DNA of 37,328 nucleotides from Thermoanaerobaculia bacterium (GTDB taxonomy: Bacteria; Acidobacteriota; Thermoanaerobaculia; UBA5066; DATFVB01): assembly GCA_035717485.1 (NCBI GenBank), contig DASTIQ010000039.1, positions 1 through 37,328 on the forward strand. Reading direction: 5' to 3'. The position numbers and the translations under genes are program-made. The notes under the pieces are model-generated. The model did no database searches. It was given only the letters and a program-made list of their open reading frames with translations, and was not told the origin of the DNA. Position 1 is the first letter of the stretch. Each line of letters begins with the position of its first letter. Positions 22,540 to 31,946 of this stretch are shown here, piece by piece.

Positions 22540-23163
22540 ATGAGCGGATCGTGGCGGGTATCCCGCGAAGGCGCCGTCGCGCGTTTCGTCCTGGACACCG
22601 GCCGGGAGACGCCGACTCTCTCCCCGGAAATCCTGGAGGATCTCGCCGCCGGGATCGAGCGTCAGGCGGAAACGGGAGCCTCGGCCGCAATCGTCGCCTC
22701 CTCGACACCGGGAATCTTCGCGGCGGGGGCGGACCTCCGCGCGATTCGCGCCCTTTCGGCGGCGGAAGGCTACCTGTACGCGCGGACGGGGCAGGAAGCG
22801 CTCTCGCGCGTCGCCCGGGCCGCCTGCACCACGATCGCCGAGATCGATGGCGCGTGTTTCGGGGGAGCGCTCGATCTGGCGATGGCGTGCGACATCCGGA
22901 TCGCGAGCGACCGGGCGCGGTTTGCGCACCCGGGGCCGCGCCTGGGGATCGTGACGGGCTGGGGAGGGACCGTGGACGCCCCCCGCCGAATCGGGACGGC
23001 CCGGGCCCGGCGGCTCTTCCGCTCGGGAGAGGTCTTCGACGCGGGCGGCGCCCTCCGGCTGGGACTCGTCGACGAAGTGACGCCATCCGGAGAGCTCCGG
23101 GAGCGGGTCCGCGCAGCGGCGGTAATTGCCGCCCAAGGCCATTGCTGTCAATGGCTTCGCTGA
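22540..23163 (+). CDS. Short crotonase-superfamily (enoyl-CoA hydratase-like) protein, probably truncated
   Basis: 207 residues, against about 260 for the family. The oxyanion-hole segments are present (FAAGADLRAIRAL and DGACFGGALDLAMACD), but the two hydratase glutamates are not: the GGGxEL position reads GGALDL, and PE in the next motif reads HPGPRLG. The C-terminal helical segment that normally follows is missing. The last dozen codons run through a hairpin and stop one base before the 3' CCA of a convergent tRNA-Leu. It could be a degraded gene or a different crotonase activity. GGAGG lies only 2 bases before the ATG. Probably cotranscribed with the B12-binding gene. Confidence 0.7.
   Translation: MSGSWRVSREGAVARFVLDTGRETPTLSPEILEDLAAGIERQAETGASAAIVASSTPGIFAAGADLRAIRALSAAEGYLYARTGQEALSRVARAACTTIAEIDGACFGGALDLAMACDIRIASDRARFAHPGPRLGIVTGWGGTVDAPRRIGTARARRLFRSGEVFDAGGALRLGLVDEVTPSGELRERVRAAAVIAAQGHCCQWLR
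23119..23155. terminator. Two adjacent inverted repeats in the tRNA-Leu trailer / crotonase 3' end
   Basis: GGCGG-TAATTG-CCGCC (within 23119-23134) and GCCATTG-CTGT-CAATGGC (23138-23155, 7-bp perfect stem). On the minus strand the second hairpin begins 8 bases after the tRNA CCA. They may terminate tRNA-Leu and the convergent crotonase mRNA; no T-run. Confidence 0.4.
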
Positions 23164-23250
23164 TGGTGCCGGAGGTCGGAATCGAACCGACATGCCCTTG
23201 CGGGCGGGGGATTTTGAGTCCCCTGCGTCTACCAGTTTCACCACTCCGGC
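23164..23250 (-). tRNA. tRNA-Leu (anticodon CAA)
   Basis: 87-nt tRNA with the CCA end encoded. Acceptor stem GCCGGAG (23250-23244) pairs with CTCCGGC (23174-23168). The anticodon stem GGGGA/TCCCC encloses loop CTCAAAA, giving anticodon CAA (reads UUG). A long variable arm (CGCCCGCAAGGGC) marks a class II tRNA, and the T arm is GTCGG-TTCGATT-CCGAC. All parts expected of tRNA-Leu are present. Confidence 0.97.
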
Positions 23251-23261
23251 GAAGGCCGGGG

Positions 23262-23291
23262 ATTATCGGCCCCCCTTCCCGAGGGAGTCAA
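23262..23291 (-). promoter_or_regulatory. tRNA-Leu sigma-70 promoter
   Basis: Minus-strand TTGACT (23291-23286), 18-bp spacer, GATAAT (23267-23262), about 11 bases before the mature tRNA 5' end. Back to back with the carD promoter; the two -35 boxes are 10 bp apart. Confidence 0.65.
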
Positions 23292-23301
23292 GCGCGCCGA
23301 A

Positions 23302-23330
23302 TTGACGCGGCTATCTCTTTGAGCTAGAAT
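23302..23330 (+). promoter_or_regulatory. carD sigma-70 promoter
   Basis: TTGACG (23302-23307), 17-bp spacer, TAGAAT (23325-23330): near consensus. A leader of about 20 bases carries AAGGAGG before the TTG start. Confidence 0.7.
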
Positions 23331-23356
23331 GGCGAGCTCTACGAAGGAGGGCGACT

Positions 23357-23863
23357 TTGGGCTTTCGAGTTGGCGAAAAGATTGTCTACCCGAACCACGG
23401 GGTCTCGATCGTCGAGCAGATCCGCGAATCGGAGATCGCCGGGCTTCGGAACACGTATCTTCACCTCCGGCTGATTTCGAACAATTCCAAGGTGATGGTT
23501 CCGATCGAGAACAGCGAACTGATCGGGTTGCGCCGGCTCACGATCCGCAAGGAAGTGAATTCTCTCCTCCGGACGCTCGCCAACGGGCGGGTTTCACCGC
23601 TCGCGGACTGGAAGGGGCGATACAAGCAGAATCTCGACAAGATGCGGAGCGGCCGGCTCCAGGACATCGCCGAGGTCCTCAAGGCGTTGAACCACGTCAT
23701 GCAGAAGAAGGCGCTGTCGTTCCGGGAGAAGAAGATGTACGAGCGCGCGAAATACCTCATCGTTTCGGAAATCGCCGTGATCGACGGCGCGAGCGAGGAG
23801 GAAGTCGCGCGTCGAGTGGATCGGGCGCTCGCCCGGTCGATGCAGAAGTCCCTGGCGAGCTGA
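23357..23863 (+). CDS. carD: CarD/CdnL-family RNA polymerase-binding transcription factor
   Basis: 168 residues. CarD proteins bind the RNA polymerase beta subunit and stabilise open complexes at rRNA and other promoters. The N-terminal RNAP-interaction (Tudor-like) domain opens with FRVGEKIVYPNHGVSIVE and contains the VMVPIENSELIGLR block. The C-terminal helical DNA-binding part includes SPLADWKGRYKQNLDKM and FREKKMYERAKYLIVSEIA. Starts at TTG 23357 with AAGGAGG 6 bases upstream. Its own promoter is among the strongest in the window, fitting a global factor. Confidence 0.95.
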   Translation: MGFRVGEKIVYPNHGVSIVEQIRESEIAGLRNTYLHLRLISNNSKVMVPIENSELIGLRRLTIRKEVNSLLRTLANGRVSPLADWKGRYKQNLDKMRSGRLQDIAEVLKALNHVMQKKALSFREKKMYERAKYLIVSEIAVIDGASEEEVARRVDRALARSMQKSLAS

Positions 23864-23894
23864 TCCTCTCGCGCGGACGGTCGGAACGGGCGGC

Positions 23895-24608
23895 GTGGCA
23901 GGACGACGAATCGCGGTCTGGCTCGCCGCCCTGACCATGTCCGGGGCCCTCTCCGGCGCCGCGAAAAACGACGGACTGAAGTCGCTCCTCGCGATCGAGC
24001 GCCGGACGCTCTCGGGCGAGACCCGGCGGCTCGCCGACCTCTCCCGGCGCCTCGATTCGGCGCTGAACGATCTTTCCACCGCATCCCGCGGGCTGGCCGA
24101 GGCCGCGGGACGGAGCGACGCCGCTCTCGCGGCCGCTTCGGACGCGTTTTCCCGGGCGCTGGCGTCGGTGGACGCCGCGGCGTTCGACCAGCGCCTTTCC
24201 CTCGAGCGGATCCGGCTGCTGCGCGAGCGCGTCGGCGATCTCGAGCGGGAGGCGGCGGGCGGGCGGGCGGAGCGCGAGGACCCGCTCTCGGGCGACTGGA
24301 GCATCCGGATCGATCCCGGCGCGCAGGAGGGAGACCTCCACCTGTCCCTGGACGGAACGATCGTGACGGGAAACTATTCGCTGCAGGGAGGGTTCACGGG
24401 CTCGGTCCGGGGGACTTTCGTCGGCGATCGCGTGAAGTTCGATCGGATCGACTCCCGCCTCGGATTCCTCGCCGTCTATTTCGGCAGGCTGATGCCCGAC
24501 GGGGTCAGCGTCACCGGAACCTGGGAGGGGACGGAATTGAACAACGCGGGACCCACGTCCGGCACCTGGACGGCCGCCAAGAAGCCCGAGACGGAGGAGG
24601 AACCATGA
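23895..24608 (+). CDS. Exported coiled-coil protein, unknown function
   Basis: 237 residues. The GTG start is followed by a signal-peptide-like segment (RRIAVWLAALTMSGALSGAA). Residues about 30-130 are Ala/Leu/Arg/Glu-rich and likely form a coiled coil. From about 135, Gly-rich beta-strands (SGDWSIRIDP, LHLSLDGTIVTGNYSLQGG, VTGTWEGTELNNAGP) resemble small beta-sandwich or lipocalin-like modules that report on or bind small ligands. The family is not recognised. It overlaps the following TPR gene by ATGA, so the two probably work together in the envelope. Confidence 0.72.
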   Translation: MAGRRIAVWLAALTMSGALSGAAKNDGLKSLLAIERRTLSGETRRLADLSRRLDSALNDLSTASRGLAEAAGRSDAALAAASDAFSRALASVDAAAFDQRLSLERIRLLRERVGDLEREAAGGRAEREDPLSGDWSIRIDPGAQEGDLHLSLDGTIVTGNYSLQGGFTGSVRGTFVGDRVKFDRIDSRLGFLAVYFGRLMPDGVSVTGTWEGTELNNAGPTSGTWTAAKKPETEEEP

Positions 24609-25195
24609 CGCGCGACAATTTTCTGTTCACCGTCTGCGGACTCCTCGCGGGATTCATCCTCGGCTATTTCGTGGCGACCGGCGGCGGCCACGCCCCCGCG
24701 CCCGCGAGCGCGCCGCCGGCGGCGGCGCCCTCGGGGACGGGAACCGACGCGGCCCTGACGCCCTCCTCCACGGAGATCGCGGCGCACGTGAAGGAGGCCC
24801 GGGAGGCCGTCGCGCGCGACCCGGGCAACCCGGATCTGAACCTCCAGCTCGCCAACGCCCTCTACGATGCGAGCGACTGGAAGGGCGCGGCGGAAGCGTA
24901 CGAGAAGGTGCTTCCGACGAAGCCGGGCGATCCGAACATGATCACGGATCTCGGGTCGTGCTACCGGAATCTCGGGAAGTTCGACAAGGCGCTCGAGATG
25001 TACCAGAAGGCGCAACAGATCCAGCCGTCGCACTCCCAGTCGCTCCTGAACATGACTCTCGTCTACGTCTTCGACCTGAAAGACGCGGCCAAGGCCCAGG
25101 CGGCGTTCGACCGCCTCAAGAAGGAGCACCCGGAGATTCCGCGGCTGAACGATCTGCAGTTGCGCATCTCGGAGCTCCGCGCCTCAAAAAGTTAG
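24605..25195 (+). CDS. Membrane-anchored TPR-repeat protein
   Basis: 196 residues. One N-terminal membrane helix (about 6-25, FLFTVCGLLAGFILGYFVA), an Ala/Pro linker, then about three TPR motifs (GNPDLNLQLANALYDASDW, GDPNMITDLGSCYRNLGKF, SHSQSLLNMTLVYVFDL) and a C-terminal helix. TPRs mediate protein-protein contacts; here probably on the periplasmic face. GGAGGAGG lies just before the ATG, which overlaps the stop of the coiled-coil gene. The overall plan recalls CcmH/NrfG-like TPR proteins, but no cytochrome-maturation genes are nearby. Confidence 0.8.
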   Translation: MTRDNFLFTVCGLLAGFILGYFVATGGGHAPAPASAPPAAAPSGTGTDAALTPSSTEIAAHVKEAREAVARDPGNPDLNLQLANALYDASDWKGAAEAYEKVLPTKPGDPNMITDLGSCYRNLGKFDKALEMYQKAQQIQPSHSQSLLNMTLVYVFDLKDAAKAQAAFDRLKKEHPEIPRLNDLQLRISELRASKS

Positions 25196-25197
25196 CA

Positions 25198-25249
25198 GGC
25201 GCGCCGATACGCGCCGTTATGCGAGCCCGTCGGGACCGGCGGCGGGCTC
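25198..25249 (+). terminator. Two hairpins after the TPR gene
   Basis: GGCGCG-CCGATA-CGCGCC (25198-25215) and GAGCCCG/CGGGCTC (25223-25249, 13-base loop) lie in the 194-bp gap before rarA. No T-run follows, so intrinsic termination is uncertain. The rest of the gap shows nothing recognisable except the rarA -10. Confidence 0.35.
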
Positions 25250-25376
25250 AACGTACTCCCCGGTACGCCGCGCCCGCCGCCCGGTCCCGCCGGGGCTCAC
25301 CTTCCGACACGTCTCGACGCGCCTGATCGTTTCCTCGATCGGCACCGCGGGACAACGGAGCGCCATGACGCTCTGC

Positions 25377-25382
25377 TATCGT
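25377..25382 (+). promoter_or_regulatory. rarA -10 box (leaderless, extended)
   Basis: TGCTATCGT extended -10 form, ending 7 bases before GTG 25390; no Shine-Dalgarno sequence. Confidence 0.45.
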
Positions 25383-25389
25383 TTCTTTC

Positions 25390-26748
25390 GTGAGTGACAC
25401 GCTGTTCGGCGACGAGCCGGCTCCGAAGGCGTCGGCGAATCTATCCGCTTCCGCGCCGCTCGCGGAGCGGATGCGTCCCGCCTCTCTCGACGAGATCGAG
25501 GGCGCCGAGGCCCTGATCGGTGCCGACAGCTTCCTGCGCCGCGCGATCGAGGAGGACCGGGTCCCGTCGATGATCTTCTGGGGGCCGCCGGGCGTGGGCA
25601 AGACGACCGTCGCCCGTCTGATCGCCGCGCGTACCCGGTCCCGCTTCGTGTCGGCTTCGGCCGTCGCGAGCGGCGTGAAGGAGATGCGCGAGATCCTGGA
25701 CGGCGCCAGGCGGCTCCGCGGCGCGGCCGGCCAGAGGACGATTCTCTTCCTCGACGAGATTCACCGCTTCAATCGGGCGCAGCAGGACGTCTTCCTCCCG
25801 TACGTCGAAGCCGGCGACGTCACGCTGATCGGCGCGACGACGGAGAACCCTTCGTTCGAGCTGAACGGAGCCCTCCTTTCGCGCTGCGAGACGATCGTCT
25901 TCGAGCCGTTGTCGGTCGACGCGGTCGCCCGGATCCTGCGCCGGGCGGCCGCCGACCCGGACCGCGGTCTGGGGCGCCTCGGGATCGGGCTGACCGACGA
26001 CGCCGTGGCGTTCGCCTCTCGATTCGCGGGCGGAGATGCGAGACGGGCGCTGAATCTCCTCGAAGCCGCGGCTTCCGACGTCCGTTCGGCCGAGGACCGG
26101 ACGATCACCCTCGAGCGGCTGCGCGAGATCTCGCGGAAGAAGGTGCTCCTCTACGACAAGTCCGGAGAAGAGCACTACAACCTGATCTCGGCGCTCCACA
26201 AGTCGATGCGCGACTCCGACGTCGACGCGTCGATCTACTGGCTCCTCCGCATGATCGAAGCGGGCGAGGAGCCGCTCTATCTCGCGCGGCGGATCGTGCG
26301 GTTCGCGTCCGAGGACGTCGGGCTCGCGGACCCCCGCGCCCTGCGCGTCGCGCTCGACGCGAAGGAGGCGTTCGACTTCCTCGGGAACCCGGAAGGCGTG
26401 CTCGCGCTCGTCGAGGCCGCGGCGTACTGCGCGCTGGCTCCCAAGTCGAACGCCCTGTACGTCGCCGAGAAGCAGGCGCGCTCGGACATCGAGGAATTCC
26501 CGCAGGAGCCGGTTCCGCCGGTGATCCGGAACGCCGTGACGAAGCTGATGAAGGACGTCGGGTACGGCAAGGGATACCGCTACGCGCACGACGAGCCCGA
26601 GGGGGTGGGGGGGATCGAATGTCTTCCCGAGTCGCTGCGAGGCCGCCGGTATTACGAGCCGAAGGACACGGGAGAGGAGCGGGGGATCGCCGGCCGGCTC
26701 GCCGCGATCCGGGAGATCCGCCGGCGCGCCGCGGAGCGCGGGAAGTGA
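25390..26748 (+). CDS. rarA: Replication-associated recombination protein RarA (MgsA-like AAA+ ATPase)
   Basis: 452 residues, normal for the family. A clamp-loader-like AAA+ ATPase that acts at stalled replication forks. Motifs: PLAERMRPASLDEIEG, Walker A GPPGVGKTTVA, Walker B LFLDEIHRFNRAQQD, sensor GATTENPSFELN. The MgsA C-terminal tetramerisation region contains ALHKSMRDSDVDASIYWL and KGYRYAHDEPEGVGG. Monocistronic; convergent with the degenerate GGDEF gene, with 28 bp between stops. Confidence 0.95.
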   Translation: MSDTLFGDEPAPKASANLSASAPLAERMRPASLDEIEGAEALIGADSFLRRAIEEDRVPSMIFWGPPGVGKTTVARLIAARTRSRFVSASAVASGVKEMREILDGARRLRGAAGQRTILFLDEIHRFNRAQQDVFLPYVEAGDVTLIGATTENPSFELNGALLSRCETIVFEPLSVDAVARILRRAAADPDRGLGRLGIGLTDDAVAFASRFAGGDARRALNLLEAAASDVRSAEDRTITLERLREISRKKVLLYDKSGEEHYNLISALHKSMRDSDVDASIYWLLRMIEAGEEPLYLARRIVRFASEDVGLADPRALRVALDAKEAFDFLGNPEGVLALVEAAAYCALAPKSNALYVAEKQARSDIEEFPQEPVPPVIRNAVTKLMKDVGYGKGYRYAHDEPEGVGGIECLPESLRGRRYYEPKDTGEERGIAGRLAAIREIRRRAAERGK

Positions 26749-26776
26749 TTCCCGTTCGCCGGCTCGTCGCGGTCTC

Positions 26777-27553
26777 TCAGGCGACGCCGATCCGGATGCG
26801 GCCGCCCTTGCGATAGACCTCCGCGAGGGCGTCCTGCGCCTGCAGGACGATGCGATCGGCGGACAGGACCGGAACCCCGTAGTACCCGCCCACCCTGGCC
26901 TTGCAGAAGATGCGCGAGCCGGCGTCGAACACGGGCCGCTCCGCGATCTGCTCGCAGAGCTTCTGGGGGAGCTCGTCGAGCCGGAATTGGGCGCTCGGCA
27001 GGAGGATCGCGATCTCCAGCCCTCCCCACCGCGCCAGGATCGCGTCCGGGGGAGCGATTCGCCGCACGGCCGCGGCGAGATGCAGGAGGATCGATTTCGT
27101 CAGTCCGCTCCCGTGCTCCGCCTCCGACCCGGCCGCGCCGTCGACGGCGAGGAGCAGCAGCGCGATCGGGGCCTGTTCCGCGCGCGCCTCGTCGATGACG
27201 TGCGAGAGAGCCTGACGGAACGCGGAGGGGACGAGGAATCCGGTCAGGTCGTCGTGGCGGGACTTGTTGCGGTACCAGTCGCGCCGGCGGCGGACCCTGT
27301 CGATCCGCGATCCGGCGACGGCCCCGAAGAGCGCGAGCAGAACGGTCGTCGCGGCGAACGCGAACGCATAGAAGAACGCGTGCTCCCGGATCTCGACGCG
27401 CCAGGCGACCTTCCCGATCAGGACTCTCGCGAGCAGCGCGGCCGCCGGAACCACCCATCCGAGCGCCGCGCCCGCCAGCGCGAAGTTCGCCCTGGCGGAA
27501 CGGCGGGGGCCTTCGGATTCCTCGCGATCCGAGGGTTCGCGCAAATCGGCCAT
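26777..27553 (-). CDS. Membrane protein with degenerate GGDEF domain
   Basis: 258 residues. Two N-terminal membrane helices (about 28-48 and 57-80) precede a GGDEF-type fold, identified by RHDDLTGFLVPSAFRQAL (the usual DxLTGLxNR start) and RWGGLEIAILLP. The signature is GGLEI instead of GGDEF, which removes the metal-binding Asp, so diguanylate cyclase activity is unlikely. The end (DALAEVYRKGGRIRIGV) matches the C-terminal helix and strand of the family. It may act as a nucleotide-binding sensor or be relic. The ATG at 27553 has CAGAAT 7 bases upstream and no Shine-Dalgarno sequence. Confidence 0.78.
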   Translation of the reverse strand: MADLREPSDREESEGPRRSARANFALAGAALGWVVPAAALLARVLIGKVAWRVEIREHAFFYAFAFAATTVLLALFGAVAGSRIDRVRRRRDWYRNKSRHDDLTGFLVPSAFRQALSHVIDEARAEQAPIALLLLAVDGAAGSEAEHGSGLTKSILLHLAAAVRRIAPPDAILARWGGLEIAILLPSAQFRLDELPQKLCEQIAERPVFDAGSRIFCKARVGGYYGVPVLSADRIVLQAQDALAEVYRKGGRIRIGVA

Positions 27554-27560
27554 CGTCCAG

Positions 27561-27586
27561 ATTCTGAACGCGGCCGGACGGCCGCG
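27561..27586 (-). promoter_or_regulatory. GGDEF-gene -10 box with upstream perfect hairpin
   Basis: Minus-strand CAGAAT (27566-27561) lies 7 bases before ATG 27553. Just upstream, CGCGGCCG/CGGCCGCG (27586-27569) forms an 8-bp perfect inverted repeat with 2 bases between the arms. It sits in the promoter spacer and could also help end guaB transcripts. Confidence 0.4.
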
Positions 27587-27606
27587 AAAGATGAATTCGA
27601 ACCACG

Positions 27607-27638
27607 GACCCGCCCCGACCGGCGCGTCCCGGCGGGTC
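27607..27638 (-). terminator. Hairpin downstream of guaB
   Basis: Arms GACCCGCC and GGCGGGTC (8 bp, 16-base GC-rich loop) start 8 bases after the guaB stop on the minus strand. No T-run. Confidence 0.4.
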
Positions 27639-27645
27639 TCCCGAC

Positions 27646-29160
27646 TCAATCGACGCGGTAGTTCGGCGCTTCCTTGGTGACGACCACGTCGTGGGCGTGC
27701 GATTCCTTGAGGCCGGCCGCCGAGATCCGGATGAACCTCGCATTCGTGCGGAGGGCCTCGATGTCCTTCGATCCCGTGAGGCCCATCCCGCTCCGGAGCC
27801 CGCCCGTGAGCTGATGCACGAGGCCCGACAGCGACCCCTTGAACGGGACCATCCCTTCGATCCCTTCCGGAACGAGCTTCGACAGGGTGGATCCTCCGCC
27901 GTTCTCCCCGGCGAAGCTCTCGTCGGACGTGTCCTGGAAGTACCGGTCGGAGGAGCCCGCCTTCATGGCCGCGAGCGATCCCATGCCGCGGTAGGCCTTG
28001 AACGTCCGTCCCTGGTAGAGGATCGTCTCCCCGGGAGACTCCTCCGTTCCCGCGAAGAGGGATCCGATCATCACGACGTGCGCGCCGGCGGCGATCGCCT
28101 TCGTGATGTCGCCGGAATACTTGATGCCGCCGTCGGCGATCAGCGGGACTTCGCTGCCGGCGACCGCGCGCGCGCATTCCCGGATCGCGTGGATCTGCGG
28201 GACGCCGGCGCCCGTCACGACGCGCGTCGTGCAGATCGACCCCGGCCCGATTCCGACCTTGACGGCGTCCGCCCCCAGCCGGACGAGGTCCCGGGCGCCT
28301 TCGTACGTGGCGACGTTGCCGGCCACGACCGGCGTCTCGGGAAACTTCCGCTTGAGGTCCGCGAGCGCGTCGAGAACTCCCTGGCTGTGGCCGTGCGAGG
28401 AGTCGAGGACGAGGAGGTCCGCCTGCGCGCGGATCAGCGCCGCGGCCCGATCGAGCAGGTCGGCCGCGACGCCGACCGCCGCCGCGACGCGCAGGCGGCC
28501 GAGCCGGTCCTTGCAGGCGTTCGGGTACTTGATCTGCTTCTGGATGTCCTTGACGGTGATCAGTCCCTTGAGATTCCCCTGGCGATCCACGACGAGGAGC
28601 TTCTCGATCCGGTGCTGGTGGAGGAGCTCCTTGGCGGTCTCGAGCGAGGTGCCGACGGGGGTCGTGATCAGATTTTCCTTCGTCATCCGCGAGGAGATCG
28701 GGTTGTCCAGCTTCGTCTCGAACCGCAGATCCCGGTTCGTCAGGATCCCGACGAGCTTTCCGGCATGATCCACGATCGGGACGCCGGAAATCTTGTATTT
28801 CCGCATCACCGCGAGCGCCTCGTGGATCGGCTGCTCCGGATGGCACGTCACCGGGTCGACGATCATTCCCGACTCGGAGCGTTTGACCTTGTCGACCTCG
28901 GCCGCCTGCGACTCGATCGAGAGGTTCTTGTGGACGACGCCGAGCCCGCCCTGCTGGGCCATCGCGATCGCGAGCCGCGATTCGGTGACCGTGTCCATCG
29001 CCGCGGAGACGATGGGGATGTTCAGCCCGATCTTCGACGTGATCCGGGTTCGGAGGTCCGCCTCGCGCGGATGGATCGTCGAATGCGCGGGCAGCAGGAG
29101 GACGTCGTCGAACGTGAGCGCGAAGGGAACGTCGCGGTCGGCGCCGCCCGCGTCGGTCAT
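27646..29160 (-). CDS. guaB: Inosine-5'-monophosphate dehydrogenase
   Basis: 504 residues, typical bacterial length. Oxidises IMP to XMP, the committed step to [16 protein letters not shown] and [18 protein letters not shown] open the TIM barrel. Two CBS domains are inserted (about residues 98-220). The catalytic loop GPGSICTTR has nucleophile Cys310, and the mobile flap lies around the GMGS motif. It overlaps the secA stop (ATGA), so it is probably translated from the secA mRNA; no separate promoter is visible inside secA. Confidence 0.97.
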   Translation of the reverse strand: MTDAGGADRDVPFALTFDDVLLLPAHSTIHPREADLRTRITSKIGLNIPIVSAAMDTVTESRLAIAMAQQGGLGVVHKNLSIESQAAEVDKVKRSESGMIVDPVTCHPEQPIHEALAVMRKYKISGVPIVDHAGKLVGILTNRDLRFETKLDNPISSRMTKENLITTPVGTSLETAKELLHQHRIEKLLVVDRQGNLKGLITVKDIQKQIKYPNACKDRLGRLRVAAAVGVAADLLDRAAALIRAQADLLVLDSSHGHSQGVLDALADLKRKFPETPVVAGNVATYEGARDLVRLGADAVKVGIGPGSICTTRVVTGAGVPQIHAIRECARAVAGSEVPLIADGGIKYSGDITKAIAAGAHVVMIGSLFAGTEESPGETILYQGRTFKAYRGMGSLAAMKAGSSDRYFQDTSDESFAGENGGGSTLSKLVPEGIEGMVPFKGSLSGLVHQLTGGLRSGMGLTGSKDIEALRTNARFIRISAAGLKESHAHDVVVTKEAPNYRVD

Positions 29161-31940
29161 GCGTTCACCCCGACCGGCGCCCCGTGGCATTTCTTGTATT
29201 TCTTTCCGGAGCCGCACGGGCACGGATCGTTGCGGCCGACCTTCGGTTCGGTGCGGTGGACCGTCTCCACGGCTTCCGTTCCCGGACCGTGGGAATAGGT
29301 GACGTTCCGCGGCGGAGGCCGGCGCGGCACGGACGCCGGAGAGGGCGCTTCCTCCGCCTCCGCCTCGTCGGGCACGGGCACGGGCTGGAGCCGGAAGAGG
29401 TACTTGACGATCTGGTCTTCGATGCGTTCCTTCAGCACCGTGAACAGCTCGAAGGACTCCTTCTTGTACTCGACGAGGGGGTCCTTCTGGCCGTAGCCCC
29501 GGAGGCCGATCCCTTCCTTCAGGTGATCGATCGCGAGCAGGTGGTCCTTCCAGAGCTGATCGACGACCTGCATCATCACGTAGCGCTCGTGGCTCCGCAT
29601 CGATTCGTCGCCGAGCAGCTTCTCCTTGGCGTCGTAGATCGCGTCGGTCTTCTCGGTCACCGCGGTGAGGAGCTCGCGCCGGGAAAGCGCCGCCGGGTCG
29701 ACCCCTTCCTTCTCCAGATCGAGTCCGAAATATTCGCGGAGCTCGACGCGCAACGCGTCGACGTCCCAGTCGCGCGGGTCCTTCTCCTCGGGGCAGCAGC
29801 GGTCGAGCAGGTAGTCGACGACCGTGTCGCGGAGCGAGAGGACGTAGTCGCGGCCCTCCTTCCCCTCGAGGATGTCGCGGCGAAGCTTGTAGATCGCTTC
29901 CCGCTGCTTGTTCATCACGTCGTCGTACTCGAGAAGGTGCTTGCGGCTTTCGAAGTTCCGCGCTTCGACCTGCTTCTGCGCGCGCTCGATCGCCCGCGAG
30001 ACCATCTTGTGCTCGAGGGGAACGCCTTCCTCCATGCCGAGGCGCTTCATGATGCTGGAGAGGCGGTCCGACGCGAAGATCCGCATCAGGTCGTCCTCGA
30101 GCGAGAGGAAGAAGCGGGATTCGCCGGGATCGCCCTGCCGCCCGGAACGCCCGCGGAGCTGGTTGTCGATGCGCCGGGACTCGTGCCGCTCGGTCCCCAG
30201 AATGAAGAGGCCCCCCTTCGAGAGGACCTCCTTCTGTTCTTCGGCGCATTTCGCGGCGAGCTCGCTCCTGAGCTTCTCGAAGGCTTCGGCGTTCTCCGCC
30301 TCCTTCGCCCGGTGCTGCGCCATCGCCTCGGGGTTTCCGCCGAGGATGATGTCCGTGCCGCGGCCCGCCATGTTCGTCGCGATCGTCACCGAGCCGGCGC
30401 GGCCGGCCTGGGCGACGATTTCGGCCTCGCGCTCGTGGAACTTCGCGTTCAGCACGACGTGCGGGACGCCGCGCCGCTTCAGGAGATTCGAGAGCCGCTC
30501 CGACTTCTCGATCGATACCGTTCCGACGAGAACCGGCTGCCGCTTCTCGTGGAGGTCCTTCACGGTGTCCGCGATCGCCTCGAACTTCTCCGGCTCGGTG
30601 CGGTAGATCGTGTCCTGGTTGTCGAGGCGGATCATCGGGCGGTGGGTCGGAATGACCGAAACGGCGAGTCCGTAGATCTCGTGGAACTCGTCCGCTTCCG
30701 TGTCGGCGGTGCCCGTCATCCCGGCGAGCTTGTCGTACATCCGGAAGTAGTTCTGGAGCGTGATCGTCGCGAGGGTCTGGTTCTCCTTCTCGATCCGCAC
30801 GCCTTCCTTCGCCTCGACCGCCTGGTGGAGGCCGTCCGACCACCGGCGGCCGGGGAGGATCCGCCCCGTGAACTCGTCGACGATCAGGACCTGCCCTTCC
30901 TTGACGACGTATTCGACGTCCTTCCGGTAGAGCGTGTGCGCCTTGAGGGCCTGTTCGACGGCGTGGAGCATCTCGACGTTGCGCATGTCGTAGAGGTTCT
31001 CGACCCCGACGATTTCCTCCGCCTTCGCGACGCCTTCCTCGGTCAGGACCGCGGTGTGGGTCTTTTCGTCGACGACGTAGTCGCCGGTCATGTACTTGCG
31101 CCCGTCCTTGTCCTGCTCCTCCGTCCCCTTCGTGAGGCGCGGGATCACGCGGTTGGCCCGATAGTAGAGATCCGGAGACTCCTCGGAAGGTCCCGAGATG
31201 ATGAGCGGCGTCCGCGCTTCGTCGATCAGGATCGAGTCCACCTCGTCGACGATCGCGAAGTTGTACCCCGGCTGCACCATCGAGGCGAGGTCGAACTTCA
31301 TGTTGTCGCGGAGGTAGTCGAAGCCGAATTCGTTGTTCGTGCCGTAAGTGATGTCGCAGCCGTACGCGACCTGGCGCTCGGGATCGGAGAGGGAGTTCTG
31401 GATGCATCCGACGGTGAGCCCGAGGAAGCGATGAACCCGGCCCATCCAGTCGGCGTCGCGGCGGGCGAGGTAGTCGTTGACGGTCACGACGTGCACCCCG
31501 CGGCCGGTGAGGGCGTTCAGGGCCGACGGAAGGGTCGCGACGAGCGTTTTTCCCTCGCCGGTCCGCATCTCGGCGATCTTCCCCTCGTGGAGGACGAAGC
31601 CTCCGATCAGCTGGACGTCGTAGTGCCGCTGGCCGAGGGTCCGCTTGGCCGCTTCGCGGACCAGGGCGAAAGTCTCTTCGGCGTACGGATCGAGCACCTC
31701 GTCGATCCGGGCCCGACGCTGGAAACGGACCTCCCGTTCGATGCCGCCGGGGAGATCGCCGAGCTTCTCCCGGACCTCGTCGCGGAACCGGGCGATCCGG
31801 GCGCGCATCTCGTCGTCGGACATCGCCGCGATCTGCGGTTCCATGGCGTTGATCCGCTCGATCCGGGGGCGGAGGCGCTTGATGTCGCGCTCTCCCTGCG
31901 TCCCGGTGATCTTGGTGAAGAGTTTCTCGATATTCAGCAT
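29157..31940 (-). CDS. secA: Preprotein translocase ATPase SecA
   Basis: 927 residues. Motor of Sec-dependent protein export. Motifs: [10 protein letters not shown] (Walker A), the [15 protein letters not shown]-type box, [11 protein letters not shown], and the [15 protein letters not shown] arginine-finger block. The C-terminal SEC-C zinc motif [17 protein letters not shown], which binds SecB or lipids, is intact. The ATG at 31940 follows minus-strand TACATA by 6 bases, again without a Shine-Dalgarno sequence. First gene of secA-guaB. Confidence 0.97.
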   Translation of the reverse strand: MLNIEKLFTKITGTQGERDIKRLRPRIERINAMEPQIAAMSDDEMRARIARFRDEVREKLGDLPGGIEREVRFQRRARIDEVLDPYAEETFALVREAAKRTLGQRHYDVQLIGGFVLHEGKIAEMRTGEGKTLVATLPSALNALTGRGVHVVTVNDYLARRDADWMGRVHRFLGLTVGCIQNSLSDPERQVAYGCDITYGTNNEFGFDYLRDNMKFDLASMVQPGYNFAIVDEVDSILIDEARTPLIISGPSEESPDLYYRANRVIPRLTKGTEEQDKDGRKYMTGDYVVDEKTHTAVLTEEGVAKAEEIVGVENLYDMRNVEMLHAVEQALKAHTLYRKDVEYVVKEGQVLIVDEFTGRILPGRRWSDGLHQAVEAKEGVRIEKENQTLATITLQNYFRMYDKLAGMTGTADTEADEFHEIYGLAVSVIPTHRPMIRLDNQDTIYRTEPEKFEAIADTVKDLHEKRQPVLVGTVSIEKSERLSNLLKRRGVPHVVLNAKFHEREAEIVAQAGRAGSVTIATNMAGRGTDIILGGNPEAMAQHRAKEAENAEAFEKLRSELAAKCAEEQKEVLSKGGLFILGTERHESRRIDNQLRGRSGRQGDPGESRFFLSLEDDLMRIFASDRLSSIMKRLGMEEGVPLEHKMVSRAIERAQKQVEARNFESRKHLLEYDDVMNKQREAIYKLRRDILEGKEGRDYVLSLRDTVVDYLLDRCCPEEKDPRDWDVDALRVELREYFGLDLEKEGVDPAALSRRELLTAVTEKTDAIYDAKEKLLGDESMRSHERYVMMQVVDQLWKDHLLAIDHLKEGIGLRGYGQKDPLVEYKKESFELFTVLKERIEDQIVKYLFRLQPVPVPDEAEAEEAPSPASVPRRPPPRNVTYSHGPGTEAVETVHRTEPKVGRNDPCPCGSGKKYKKCHGAPVGVNA

Positions 31941-31946
31941 GCGCGC

